From Cupriavidus campinensis (GTDB lineage Bacteria > Pseudomonadota > Gammaproteobacteria > Burkholderiales > Burkholderiaceae): a stretch of DNA of 38,739 nucleotides. Positions within the stretch are counted from its first letter, which is position 1, and every line of letters starts with the position of its first letter. The stretch spans positions 1 to 38,739 of the forward strand of contig NZ_CAJPVH010000050.1 of NCBI RefSeq assembly GCF_905397395.1, read 5' to 3'. The notes below the pieces were generated by a model. That model was not told where the DNA came from and did no database searches. It was given only the letters and a program-made list of their open reading frames with translations. This document shows, piece by piece, positions 32,275-38,739 of the stretch. Position numbers and translations under genes: made by a program.

Positions 32275-32664
32275 TCAACTGCCGGTGGTCGCAACGTCGT
32301 GGAACGCAATCGCGGGAAAGTCGTCGTGAAGTTCCTGGCCGAATTCGAGGATGGTGTCGTCGTCCTCGTCGTGGAACCAGTGCAGTGCGATGCGGTTGCC
32401 GCGCTCGGCGGCGTCGTTCAGCGCGTCGAAGATGCTGAACAGCATCTTGGTGCTCGAACTGTTGAAGTAGGTCAGCGCCACGTTGACCGTGACCGAAACC
32501 CCGTCGCACGCGGCCAGGTACTTGCGCAGGCGGGCGATGGCCTCGCCGTAGAACACGGCGGCGTTCTCGGGGTAGGACTCGCCCTTGAGCGAGAGGATGT
32601 GCCGCTCGAAGTCGAAGCTCACCTCGGGCGAGGAGGGCGTGGCGGCGATAAACAGGTTTTCCAT
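32275..32664 (-). CDS. siaC: SiaC-like switch protein (DUF1987)
   Basis: A 129-residue protein of the SiaC/DUF1987 family, a STAS-like anti-anti-sigma relative. Typical segments are the start IAATPSSPEVSFDFERHILSLKGESYPENA, then VTVNVALTYFNSSSTKMLFSIFDAL and the end WFHDEDDDTILEFGQEL. In Pseudomonas, the unphosphorylated protein binds and activates SiaD, and phosphorylation of a Thr/Ser in the equivalent of the FNSSSTK motif (here residues 67-73) stops this; which residue is used here cannot be told. The start at 32664 removes a non-conserved upstream extension overlapping siaB. It lies 22 bases after siaB and 17 before siaD. Confidence 0.88.
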   Translation of the reverse strand: MENLFIAATPSSPEVSFDFERHILSLKGESYPENAAVFYGEAIARLRKYLAACDGVSVTVNVALTYFNSSSTKMLFSIFDALNDAAERGNRIALHWFHDEDDDTILEFGQELHDDFPAIAFHDVATTGS

Positions 32665-32686
32665 GGCAGAGGCTCTTCCCGAGACG

Positions 32687-33271
32687 TCAGATCGTGGCGA
32701 CGAGCTGGAACATCGTCGATCCCGGATCCGTGTCGATCGGTTGAAAGTTGTATTCGAGGGGCGCGCTGGCATCGCGCGCCATCGTCAGGAAGCCGAGCCC
32801 GGCGCCTTTGCTGCCCTCCGGCGCCTCGGCGCGCAGGGTCTGCTTGTAGGCTTGCTTGATCTCGTCCAGCGTCATCGTGCGCAGCGGCTCCAGCGTGGCG
32901 CGCAGCTGGTGCACGCGCACCGTGGCCACCGGATTGGAACACATCAGGCGGTAGTGCTCGTCCACCATGCTGATGCACACCGAGCCGTGGCGCAGCTGGC
33001 CGCGCTGCTGCTCGCTCTCCGGCGTGGGCGAGGTCAGGGCGTCCGAGGAATAGTGGACGATGTTCTGCGCCATTTCCACGAACGACGAGAACAGCTTGCG
33101 CCGCGTGGCGCCATCGACCCCGCTCACGGCGAGCTGCAGGCGTACCGCGTCGGACATGGCGGCGATGATGTTCTGCGAAAAGTAGCCGACGTAGTAGAAG
33201 ATCACGTTGCGTTCCCGAGCCATCGCGAAAAACGGCTCATATTCCTTGTCAATCGATTGTGCGGCGTTCAT
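32687..33271 (-). CDS. siaB: SiaB-like kinase (DUF6272)
   Basis: A 194-residue GHKL-type protein kinase of the SiaB family, expected to phosphorylate SiaC and so lower c-di-GMP production. The ATP-binding N-box is visible in SFVEMAQNIVHYS (about residues 64-76) and the glycine-rich lid in KGAGLGFLTMARDA (about 158-171). No membrane segment. It follows siaA by 43 bases and precedes siaC by 22 bases, the same order as in the Pseudomonas siaABCD operon. No strong ribosome-binding site is visible before the ATG. Confidence 0.85.
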   Translation of the reverse strand: MNAAQSIDKEYEPFFAMARERNVIFYYVGYFSQNIIAAMSDAVRLQLAVSGVDGATRRKLFSSFVEMAQNIVHYSSDALTSPTPESEQQRGQLRHGSVCISMVDEHYRLMCSNPVATVRVHQLRATLEPLRTMTLDEIKQAYKQTLRAEAPEGSKGAGLGFLTMARDASAPLEYNFQPIDTDPGSTMFQLVATI

Positions 33272-33314
33272 GTGTCGTGCGGCCGGTGGGGCGCTGTAAG
33301 AGGCTGGCGCGGTG

Positions 33315-34580
33315 TTATCGGGCGCGGAAGCAGAAAAAGGTCAGGTCGTCGCGGCGCCGGTGCTGCCCCTGCCAGGCACGGTGCACCTCGAGCACCGCCT
33401 GGCTGATCTGCGCCGCCGATGCCGCGCGGCTGGCGCAGATCGCCTCGCGCATGCGGCGCTTGCCGAAGGAGATCTCGCGCGGGCCGCCGATCTGGTCGAT
33501 CAGCCCGTCCGTGGTCACGAAGGCCACCGTGTCGGGCGGCATCGGCACGGCCGCGTTCTGCCACGCGTAGTCCATGCCGGTGTCCACGTAGCCGACGCCC
33601 ATGCGGGCGCCGTTGATCATCTGGCCTTCGCGGTCGCCGGGGTGCAGCACGAACAGCGCGCACTTGGCGCCGGCAAAGGTTAGCGTGCGCGTGGCGTTGT
33701 CGAACCAGAAGAACGCGGCGTCCATGCCGTCGTCGGATTCGGCGATGCCGCGCTCGCCCCGCTGGCCGTCCTGCCCGTCGATGTGGCCGTCGATCTGCCC
33801 AAGCATCTGCTTGATGCCGCGATTGAGGGCCGCCAGCAGTGCGCCGGGGTCGCGCGGGCCCTGCTGCTCGATGGCCTGCGTCAGCAGCGACGAGGCAATC
33901 AGCGTCATGAACGCGCCCGGCACGCCATGGCCGGTGCAGTCGGCCAGCGCGGCGAACCAGCCGTCTTCAAACGCCGCGAAGTGATAGAAGTCGCCGCCCA
34001 CCACGTCGCGCGGCTCCCAGACCAGCGCGGCGTCCGGCAGCGTGGCGGCCAGCGTCTGGCGCGACGTGCGCAGCATCGCCCGCTGGATCGTGCTGGCGTA
34101 GTCGATGCTCTGCATGATCTGCCGATTGCGCTCGGCCTGCATGTCCGCCACCACGCGCATCAGCTGCAGGCCATGTCCCAGACCGATGAACTTGCCGTCG
34201 CGGGCGATGATGAAGCCTTCCGCCAGCGCTTTCTCGCCGTACTCCACCGCGCGGAAGGTCAGCGCGTCGATGCTCATGGCGGCGTCCACGATCAGCGGCT
34301 CCTTGTCCATGAAGGCAATGCAGCTCTTGCGGTTGTAGAGCTCCTGGTGGTACGGCTTGCTCATCTGCGACAGGAAGATCGACCGGTTGATCAGGCCGAT
34401 GGGCTTGTCGCGTTCGGTCACGGGCAGGCAGTTGAGGTCGCGGTGCAGCGCAAAGACCTCGAGCACGTCCTGATTCGTGTGGTCGGTCGTCACGGACGGC
34501 GTGATGACGGCCAGATCCTCGGCACAGGGCTGCCGGAAGCGCAGGCGGGCAGCGGAGGGATCAACCAGAACGCCAGACAT
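33315..34580 (-). CDS. SiaA-type PP2C phosphatase with N-terminal CBS-like pair
   Basis: A 421-residue soluble phosphatase. The C-terminal part (about 175-421) is a SpoIIE/PP2C domain with the metal-site motifs RDVVGGDFYHF, DCTGHGVPGAF and TTDGLIDQIGG. By position it should dephosphorylate SiaC and so turn on SiaD. Unlike Pseudomonas SiaA, which has membrane helices, a periplasmic sensor and a HAMP domain, this protein begins with two CBS-like segments (about 25-75 and 85-140: LNCLPVTERDKPIGLINRSIF and EGFIIARDGKFIGLGHGLQLM) linked by PYHQELYNRKSC, a combination also seen at the N-terminus of some GGDEF proteins. The input is therefore likely intracellular, perhaps a nucleotide. First of the four sia genes; a weak terminator separates it from the bcs genes. 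Confidence 0.83.
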   Translation of the reverse strand: MSGVLVDPSAARLRFRQPCAEDLAVITPSVTTDHTNQDVLEVFALHRDLNCLPVTERDKPIGLINRSIFLSQMSKPYHQELYNRKSCIAFMDKEPLIVDAAMSIDALTFRAVEYGEKALAEGFIIARDGKFIGLGHGLQLMRVVADMQAERNRQIMQSIDYASTIQRAMLRTSRQTLAATLPDAALVWEPRDVVGGDFYHFAAFEDGWFAALADCTGHGVPGAFMTLIASSLLTQAIEQQGPRDPGALLAALNRGIKQMLGQIDGHIDGQDGQRGERGIAESDDGMDAAFFWFDNATRTLTFAGAKCALFVLHPGDREGQMINGARMGVGYVDTGMDYAWQNAAVPMPPDTVAFVTTDGLIDQIGGPREISFGKRRMREAICASRAASAAQISQAVLEVHRAWQGQHRRRDDLTFFCFRAR

Positions 34581-34666
34581 GACCGAAGGAACCAGGGTGG
34601 GGAAAGTGGCCCAGATCTTACGTTCGGTGCATGTCGGCTATGTGACGGTTTTCCTTGTAAATCAAT

Positions 34667-34690
34667 GGTTAAAGCCCCACTCGAGTGGGG
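34667..34690 (-). terminator. Possible terminator between bcs and sia genes
   Basis: The perfect palindrome CCCCACTCGAGTGGGG (34675-34690) is followed on the minus strand by CTTTAACC, eight bases after the BcsR-like stop. The T-run is short, so partial read-through into siaA is likely. No clear sia promoter is seen in the following 85 bases. Confidence 0.5.
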
Positions 34691-34698
34691 TGGCGGCA

Positions 34699-34935
34699 TT
34701 AGCTGTCGGTGCCGGTCGACGGGTCGTCCGTGTCGTCCGGCGAATGTCCCAGCGCGCGCCCCAGCAGCGGCCAGCGTTGCGCCGCCGCCCGGGTCTGCAC
34801 TGCATCCTGCTGGTCGAAGTAACGCCGCGCGTCAAAGCCTTCGACATGCCGGCCCAGGGCGTCGATATCGCTATAGGCGCCCGGCGTGCCGCGCGGCACC
34901 GGCAGGGTCCTTGGGGACTTCGGCGCTTGGCTCAT
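34699..34935 (-). CDS. BcsR/BcsP-like small cellulose-synthesis protein
   Basis: A 78-residue cytoplasmic protein, Pro-rich at the N-terminus (SPRTLPVPRGTPG), with a predicted helix (YSDIDALGRHVEGFDARRYF) and the motif QRWPLLGRAL. The RWPLL block recalls the LKRWPLL ending of E. coli BcsR (YhjR), a regulator of cellulose synthase assembly; betaproteobacterial BcsP proteins are another candidate. Its start overlaps the bcsG stop by four bases (ATGA), so the two are translated together, which supports a cellulose role. The assignment rests on one short motif and context. Confidence 0.6.
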   Translation of the reverse strand: MSQAPKSPRTLPVPRGTPGAYSDIDALGRHVEGFDARRYFDQQDAVQTRAAAQRWPLLGRALGHSPDDTDDPSTGTDS

Positions 34936-36494
34936 TTCTGCTCCACCCAGACGCCATCTGGCGTATGAATCACATAGCCCTTGCTCAGCTTCATGGTTAC
35001 GGTGCCCTCGTTCTCGCCCACCATCGCCGTCTGCGGCAGGTTCTCGCTGTAGCTGGGGGTGGGCGGGGCACCCTGGCGGAACGGGCTGTCCGCCACGAGG
35101 TTGAACAGCAGCTGCGACAGCGCCAGGAAGCTGGACGGCGCGTCAATCGTCACCATGCCGCCCGCGGCCGTAGTCGGCAGGCCCACCAGCTTCACGCCCA
35201 CCGGCACATGGACGATGCGCGGCGTGGGAATCTCGCGCAGCCCGGAAATCTGGTTCTCGTCGCCACGCAGCGCCGCGCCATGCTCCGGCACGAAGACCAC
35301 CACCGCCTTGCGGCCGGACTTGCTGATGGTCTCGATGATCCGGTCCACGTCCTCGAGCAACTTGGCCAGCCGCAGCGGGTAGGACTCCAGGCTGGTCAGC
35401 CGCTTGCCCGGCAGCCGGTTGCCGTCGTGCAGCGTCACCGTGTTGAAGTAGAGCGCCACGGGGCCGCTGTTCTGCTGGAGGCGGCGCTTGTACCAGTGGT
35501 CGAAGGTGTCGTAGTCGCCCAGCACCGGGGAATCGTCGAAGGCGCGCATCGCCACGGGCACGCCCTCGTTGGACTCGGGCTGCACGCCCGCCACGCCGAC
35601 TTCCTTGTCCACGAAGCTGCGGAAATTGTCGAAGCGGCCATCGTGGTTCAGCAGCACATGGGGGCCGAAGCCGGCCTGGGCGAGCGCTTCGAACAGATGG
35701 CATTCGGCGGGCGCCGGCGAGTACAGGTCGGCGTGGGGCTGCTGGCCGCACGAGGCGCGCAGCAGCCGGATGGCGGCCGGCCCGCTGTAGCTGGCGGCGG
35801 AACTGAAATTCTTGAACAGGTAGTCGAAGCGCGTGAACAGCGGGTGGTTGCTGGCCTTGGCGGCGTCCAGGTCGTCCCACGACAGCGAGCAGATGTGCAG
35901 CACGATGATGTCGAACTGCGCGTCGGGCGTGGCCGTCAGCGGCTGCGCGGTGGCCGACCGGGTCGATTCCTGCTCGCGGAAGGCGGCCAGTTGGGCGTCG
36001 TAGCCGCCACGCACGGCGAAGTCGGCGCGCGGAGTGTCCGCCGCGCGCGCGGTCATCTGGTTGAGGCGCGTCGGCGGGTTGCCGTCGCCGGTGCCGTGCC
36101 AGAACGGGATGGCGATCAGCGCCAGCAGCACGAAGGATGTCACCCGCACCCAGCGGTTGATGATCAGGTAGAGCAGCACCGCCAGCCCGATCGCCACCAC
36201 CATCTGCAGGGAGACGATGCGCTGCGCCAGTTCGAGCAGGTAATCCGGCGTGAACGCGCGCACGTTCGAGAACTGCGACACCACGCGCGCGAACGGCGGC
36301 AGCGTCGATTCCCGGTAGGCCAGCATCGCCCCGACCCCGATGGCGATGAACTGGCGCAGCACCCGCAGCGGCCGCGACTCCATCGGCGCCGCCAGGAACA
36401 GCGCGAACACCAGGTTCGTCAGCCAGTGCGGCTGGAGGTGGCCCGTGTGGAACAGCCAGAGCTTGGCGAGGAAGTAGAGGTTCCAGATTCCCAT
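34932..36494 (-). CDS. bcsG: Cellulose phosphoethanolamine transferase BcsG
   Basis: A 520-residue inner-membrane enzyme that moves phosphoethanolamine from phospholipid onto cellulose in the periplasm. Several membrane helices fill residues about 1-145; the alkaline-phosphatase-like catalytic domain follows. The zinc and nucleophile residues known from E. coli BcsG are all present with matching spacing: Cys202 (HICSLSWDDL), nucleophile Ser237 (SYSGPAAIRLLRASCGQ), His356 (TLHDGNR) and Glu404/His405 (VPEHGAAL). It should therefore be active. It lies 59 bases after bcsA and overlaps the BcsR-like gene. The E. coli partners bcsE and bcsF are not in this window. Confidence 0.93.
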   Translation of the reverse strand: MGIWNLYFLAKLWLFHTGHLQPHWLTNLVFALFLAAPMESRPLRVLRQFIAIGVGAMLAYRESTLPPFARVVSQFSNVRAFTPDYLLELAQRIVSLQMVVAIGLAVLLYLIINRWVRVTSFVLLALIAIPFWHGTGDGNPPTRLNQMTARAADTPRADFAVRGGYDAQLAAFREQESTRSATAQPLTATPDAQFDIIVLHICSLSWDDLDAAKASNHPLFTRFDYLFKNFSSAASYSGPAAIRLLRASCGQQPHADLYSPAPAECHLFEALAQAGFGPHVLLNHDGRFDNFRSFVDKEVGVAGVQPESNEGVPVAMRAFDDSPVLGDYDTFDHWYKRRLQQNSGPVALYFNTVTLHDGNRLPGKRLTSLESYPLRLAKLLEDVDRIIETISKSGRKAVVVFVPEHGAALRGDENQISGLREIPTPRIVHVPVGVKLVGLPTTAAGGMVTIDAPSSFLALSQLLFNLVADSPFRQGAPPTPSYSENLPQTAMVGENEGTVTMKLSKGYVIHTPDGVWVEQK

Positions 36495-36553
36495 GGCGAT
36501 GTGAGGTTCGGCTCCTGCGGCGTGATGGCCGGCGTGATGGCGGGTGTGAGGGC

Positions 36554-38739
36554 TTAGGGCTGGCGGGGCCGGCGGCGCCCGATCAGCAGGTCAACCGCCT
36601 CCGCGCAGGCGTCGTAGAGGCGCAGCAGGCCCTGGTAGCCCATCTCGATCACCTCCTTGAGGCTGCGCAGCGGGGCGTCGGCGTGTTCGTCGTCCAGCCA
36701 GTCGATCCACGCGTCGGCGCGGCCGAAGGTGCACTGGATCAGTTCGATCTCGCGCTCGGCGGTCAGGCCCTCCATCCGCACGCCGAGGTGACGGTTGACG
36801 TTGCGCGTGACCACGCCGGGGAAGTGATAGGTGCGCGTGCCGCGCGCCAGGCAGACGCCCACGCGCGCCCCCTCGTCGAGCGTCACCTCCACGGGCAGCA
36901 ACAGGCCGAGCCCGCCCATCGAGTAGTTCTCGGTGCGGCAGGCCAGCGTGGCGCCGTCCGGCAGCAGCAGCGTGGCCGGCACCCGCATCGGAATGCGGTG
37001 GGAGACCCGCACCTGCCGCGCCTCCCGCGCCACGCCCACGGCGGCGCCGAGCATGATCAGGTTGGCCAGTGCCCAGCCCATGTTCATCAGCACCGTGGCC
37101 GGCTCGTCGGTGCTGCCAAACAGCAGGTGGCCCACGCCAACCGCCAGCCCGACCACGTTGAGCGCCAGCAGCACCAGGTAGGGCTTGGAGATGGTCCAGT
37201 CGAGGTAGTCGTCGGCAATCTGCCCGCCCTTGGCCGTGACATTGAACTTGCCCAGGCGCGGGTTGATAAAGGCCACCGTGGTCGGCAGCACGATGTACCA
37301 GGCCAGCACCGATTCGTAGACCTCGGCCCAGAACGAATGACGGTAGCGGCCCTGCAGCCGCGAGTTGGTCACGTTGGCCACGAACAGGTAGGGCAGCACG
37401 TAGGCCATGATCAGCAGCGCCGAGGTGTTGATCACGTGCAGGCCGAAGTACAGGTAGGCGATCGGCATGGTCAGGAAGATCAGCCGGGGAATGCCGTAGA
37501 AGAAGTGCAGCATCGCGTTGCTGTAGCAGATGCGCTGGAACAGGTGCAGCCCGCGCCCGAGCAGCGGGTTGTCGATGCGGAAGATCTGTGCCATGCCGCG
37601 CGCCCAGCGGATGCGCTGCCCGATATGGCCGGACAGGCTCTCGGTAGCCAGCCCCGCCGCCTGCACCGTGCGACGGTAGGCGCTGTTGTAGCCCAGCCGG
37701 TGCAGCTTGAGGGCCGTGTGGGCGTCCTCGGTGACGGTTTCCACGGCAATCCCGCCGATCTCCAGCAGCGGGGCGCGTTTGATGACCGCGCAGGAGCCGC
37801 AGAAGAAGGTGGCGTTCCAGAAATCGTTGCCGTCCTGGATCAGCCCGTAGAACAGGCTGCCTTCGTTCGGCACGCGCCGGAAGGTGTCGAAGTTGCGCTC
37901 GAACGGGTCTGGCGAGAAGAAGTGGTGCGGCGTCTGCACCAGCGCGCACTTCGGGTCGGCCAGGAACTCGCCCATGGTCATCTGCAGGAAGGACCGGGTG
38001 GGGATGTGGTCGCAGTCGAAGATCGCGATGTACTCGCCGTCCGTCTTCGCCAGCGCCTTGTTGATATTGCCGGCCTTGGCGTGGAAATTGTCCTCGCGCG
38101 TGAGGTAGCCCACCCCGGCCGCCGCCGCGAAGTCCCGCATCGCGGGCCGCCGGCCATCGTCGAGGATGAACACGCGCAGCTTGTGCGCCGGCCAGTCCAT
38201 GCTCAGCGCCGCGTACACGGTGGGCTGCAGCACCGCCAGCGACTCGTTGTAGGTGGGGATGTAGACGTCCACCGTAGGCCAGGTCTCCGGGTCGGCCGGC
38301 AGCGCCTTGGGCCGGCGGTTCAGCGGCCACGCCGTTTGCAGGTAGCCCAGCCCCAGCACGATCCAGGTGTAGACCTCGGCCGCATAGAGGAGGTAGCCCA
38401 CGGCGGCCTCGGTGGCCGTGGTGAACTGCAGCGTCTGCGTGGAGCGCCACCAGATATAGCGGCCCGCCATCAGCGTGGAGAGCACCATCATCGCCAGCGT
38501 CGGCAGCCGGCCGGGAATGCGCCGCAGCACCGTCAGCCCGATCCAGACGATGGCGAACAGCAGCAGCTGGCTTGAAAACGTCAGCGGCGTGGTGCTGATG
38601 ACCGCACCGGCCAGGCAGGCGAGCACCAGCGATGTGGGCACCGCGAACGGGATGCGGCCCACGCGGGTGGCGACGGCTTCCACGCCATCGCCCACGCGCG
38701 CCCAGTTCACGCGGGGCAGCCGCGCGGCAACGCGGCGCC
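36554..38739 (-). CDS. bcsA: Cellulose synthase catalytic subunit BcsA, 5' end outside window
   Basis: A family 2 glycosyltransferase that polymerises UDP-glucose into cellulose and exports it through the inner membrane. From a possible GTG at 38710 it is 718 residues, but the frame is open to the window edge, so the true start may lie further upstream. N-terminal helices are followed by the catalytic domain: LDDGRRPAM near 180, DCDH near 231, TED near 328 and QRIRW at 365-369. More helices form the channel, and a PilZ domain (about 564-665) has the c-di-GMP motifs R-x-x-x-R (RVSHR) and N-x-S-x-x-G (NYSMGG). Its activity should depend on c-di-GMP. First visible gene of the bcsA-bcsG-bcsR-like run. 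Confidence 0.93.
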   Translation of the reverse strand, partial: RRVAARLPRVNWARVGDGVEAVATRVGRIPFAVPTSLVLACLAGAVISTTPLTFSSQLLLFAIVWIGLTVLRRIPGRLPTLAMMVLSTLMAGRYIWWRSTQTLQFTTATEAAVGYLLYAAEVYTWIVLGLGYLQTAWPLNRRPKALPADPETWPTVDVYIPTYNESLAVLQPTVYAALSMDWPAHKLRVFILDDGRRPAMRDFAAAAGVGYLTREDNFHAKAGNINKALAKTDGEYIAIFDCDHIPTRSFLQMTMGEFLADPKCALVQTPHHFFSPDPFERNFDTFRRVPNEGSLFYGLIQDGNDFWNATFFCGSCAVIKRAPLLEIGGIAVETVTEDAHTALKLHRLGYNSAYRRTVQAAGLATESLSGHIGQRIRWARGMAQIFRIDNPLLGRGLHLFQRICYSNAMLHFFYGIPRLIFLTMPIAYLYFGLHVINTSALLIMAYVLPYLFVANVTNSRLQGRYRHSFWAEVYESVLAWYIVLPTTVAFINPRLGKFNVTAKGGQIADDYLDWTISKPYLVLLALNVVGLAVGVGHLLFGSTDEPATVLMNMGWALANLIMLGAAVGVAREARQVRVSHRIPMRVPATLLLPDGATLACRTENYSMGGLGLLLPVEVTLDEGARVGVCLARGTRTYHFPGVVTRNVNRHLGVRMEGLTAEREIELIQCTFGRADAWIDWLDDEHADAPLRSLKEVIEMGYQGLLRLYDACAEAVDLLIGRRRPRQP

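Noticed and set aside
33783..36557. Plus-strand frame of 924 codons
   Set aside because: Antisense to siaA, the BcsR-like gene and bcsG; low-complexity Arg/His/Gln-rich translation typical of a shadow frame.

Overview
The window is GC-rich chromosomal DNA from a betaproteobacterium, most likely a Burkholderiales member of the Cupriavidus/Ralstonia type. This rests on codon use, on the core genes (a Fur-controlled tonB-exbB-exbD locus, hemP, murI, a class I fumarase, acs) and on a VC_2705-type symporter. The genus is an inference from gene content, not a proven assignment. All genes appear intact except an IS3-type transposase fragment at the left edge and bcsA, which runs off the right edge.

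Layout. Positions 1-260: tail of a truncated IS3-family element. 400-4100: a small exported repeat peptide, a GlcG/HbpS-type putative heme-binding protein, hemP, and a tonB-exbB-exbD operon led by a 21-residue membrane peptide; hemP and the tonB operon each have a Fur-box-like operator. 4320-14109: metabolic and housekeeping genes, namely a tandem AAA+ ATPase, murI, class I fumarase, a UPF0114 membrane protein, acetyl-CoA synthetase and an acetate-type sodium:solute symporter carrying an EF-hand loop. 14181-14271: tRNA-Ser(GGA) with its own promoter. 14888-30732: a roughly 16-kb adhesin locus read leftward, with a pilin, chaperone, usher and tip adhesin followed by the two-partner-secretion pore FhaC and its nearly 3000-residue filamentous hemagglutinin FhaB. 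31141-31374: a small zinc-ribbon protein. 31541-38739: a leftward biofilm module of bcsA, bcsG, a BcsR-like gene and a complete siaA-siaB-siaC-siaD set.

How the genes work together. In the iron/heme block, TonB, ExbB and ExbD energise outer-membrane siderophore or heme receptors; these and HemP should be derepressed when iron is low. In the adhesin block the fimbriae and the hemagglutinin lie on one strand with short gaps or overlaps. The order (pilin, chaperone, usher, tip, fhaC) matches the Bordetella fim/fha locus, but fhaB is at the far end instead of the front. A perfect FNR/ANR-type site lies upstream of the pilin gene. In the biofilm block the phosphatase/kinase/switch-protein circuit (SiaA/B/C) should control the diguanylate cyclase SiaD, whose c-di-GMP could act on the PilZ domain of the adjacent cellulose synthase, while BcsG would decorate the cellulose with phosphoethanolamine.

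The most notable points are the reordered fim-fha locus with a 258-bp tandem repeat in fhaB, the physical coupling of a Sia circuit with a soluble CBS-type SiaA to cellulose synthesis, the unannotated 21-residue peptide in the Fur-regulated tonB operon, and a strong double palindrome between murI and the fumarase gene.
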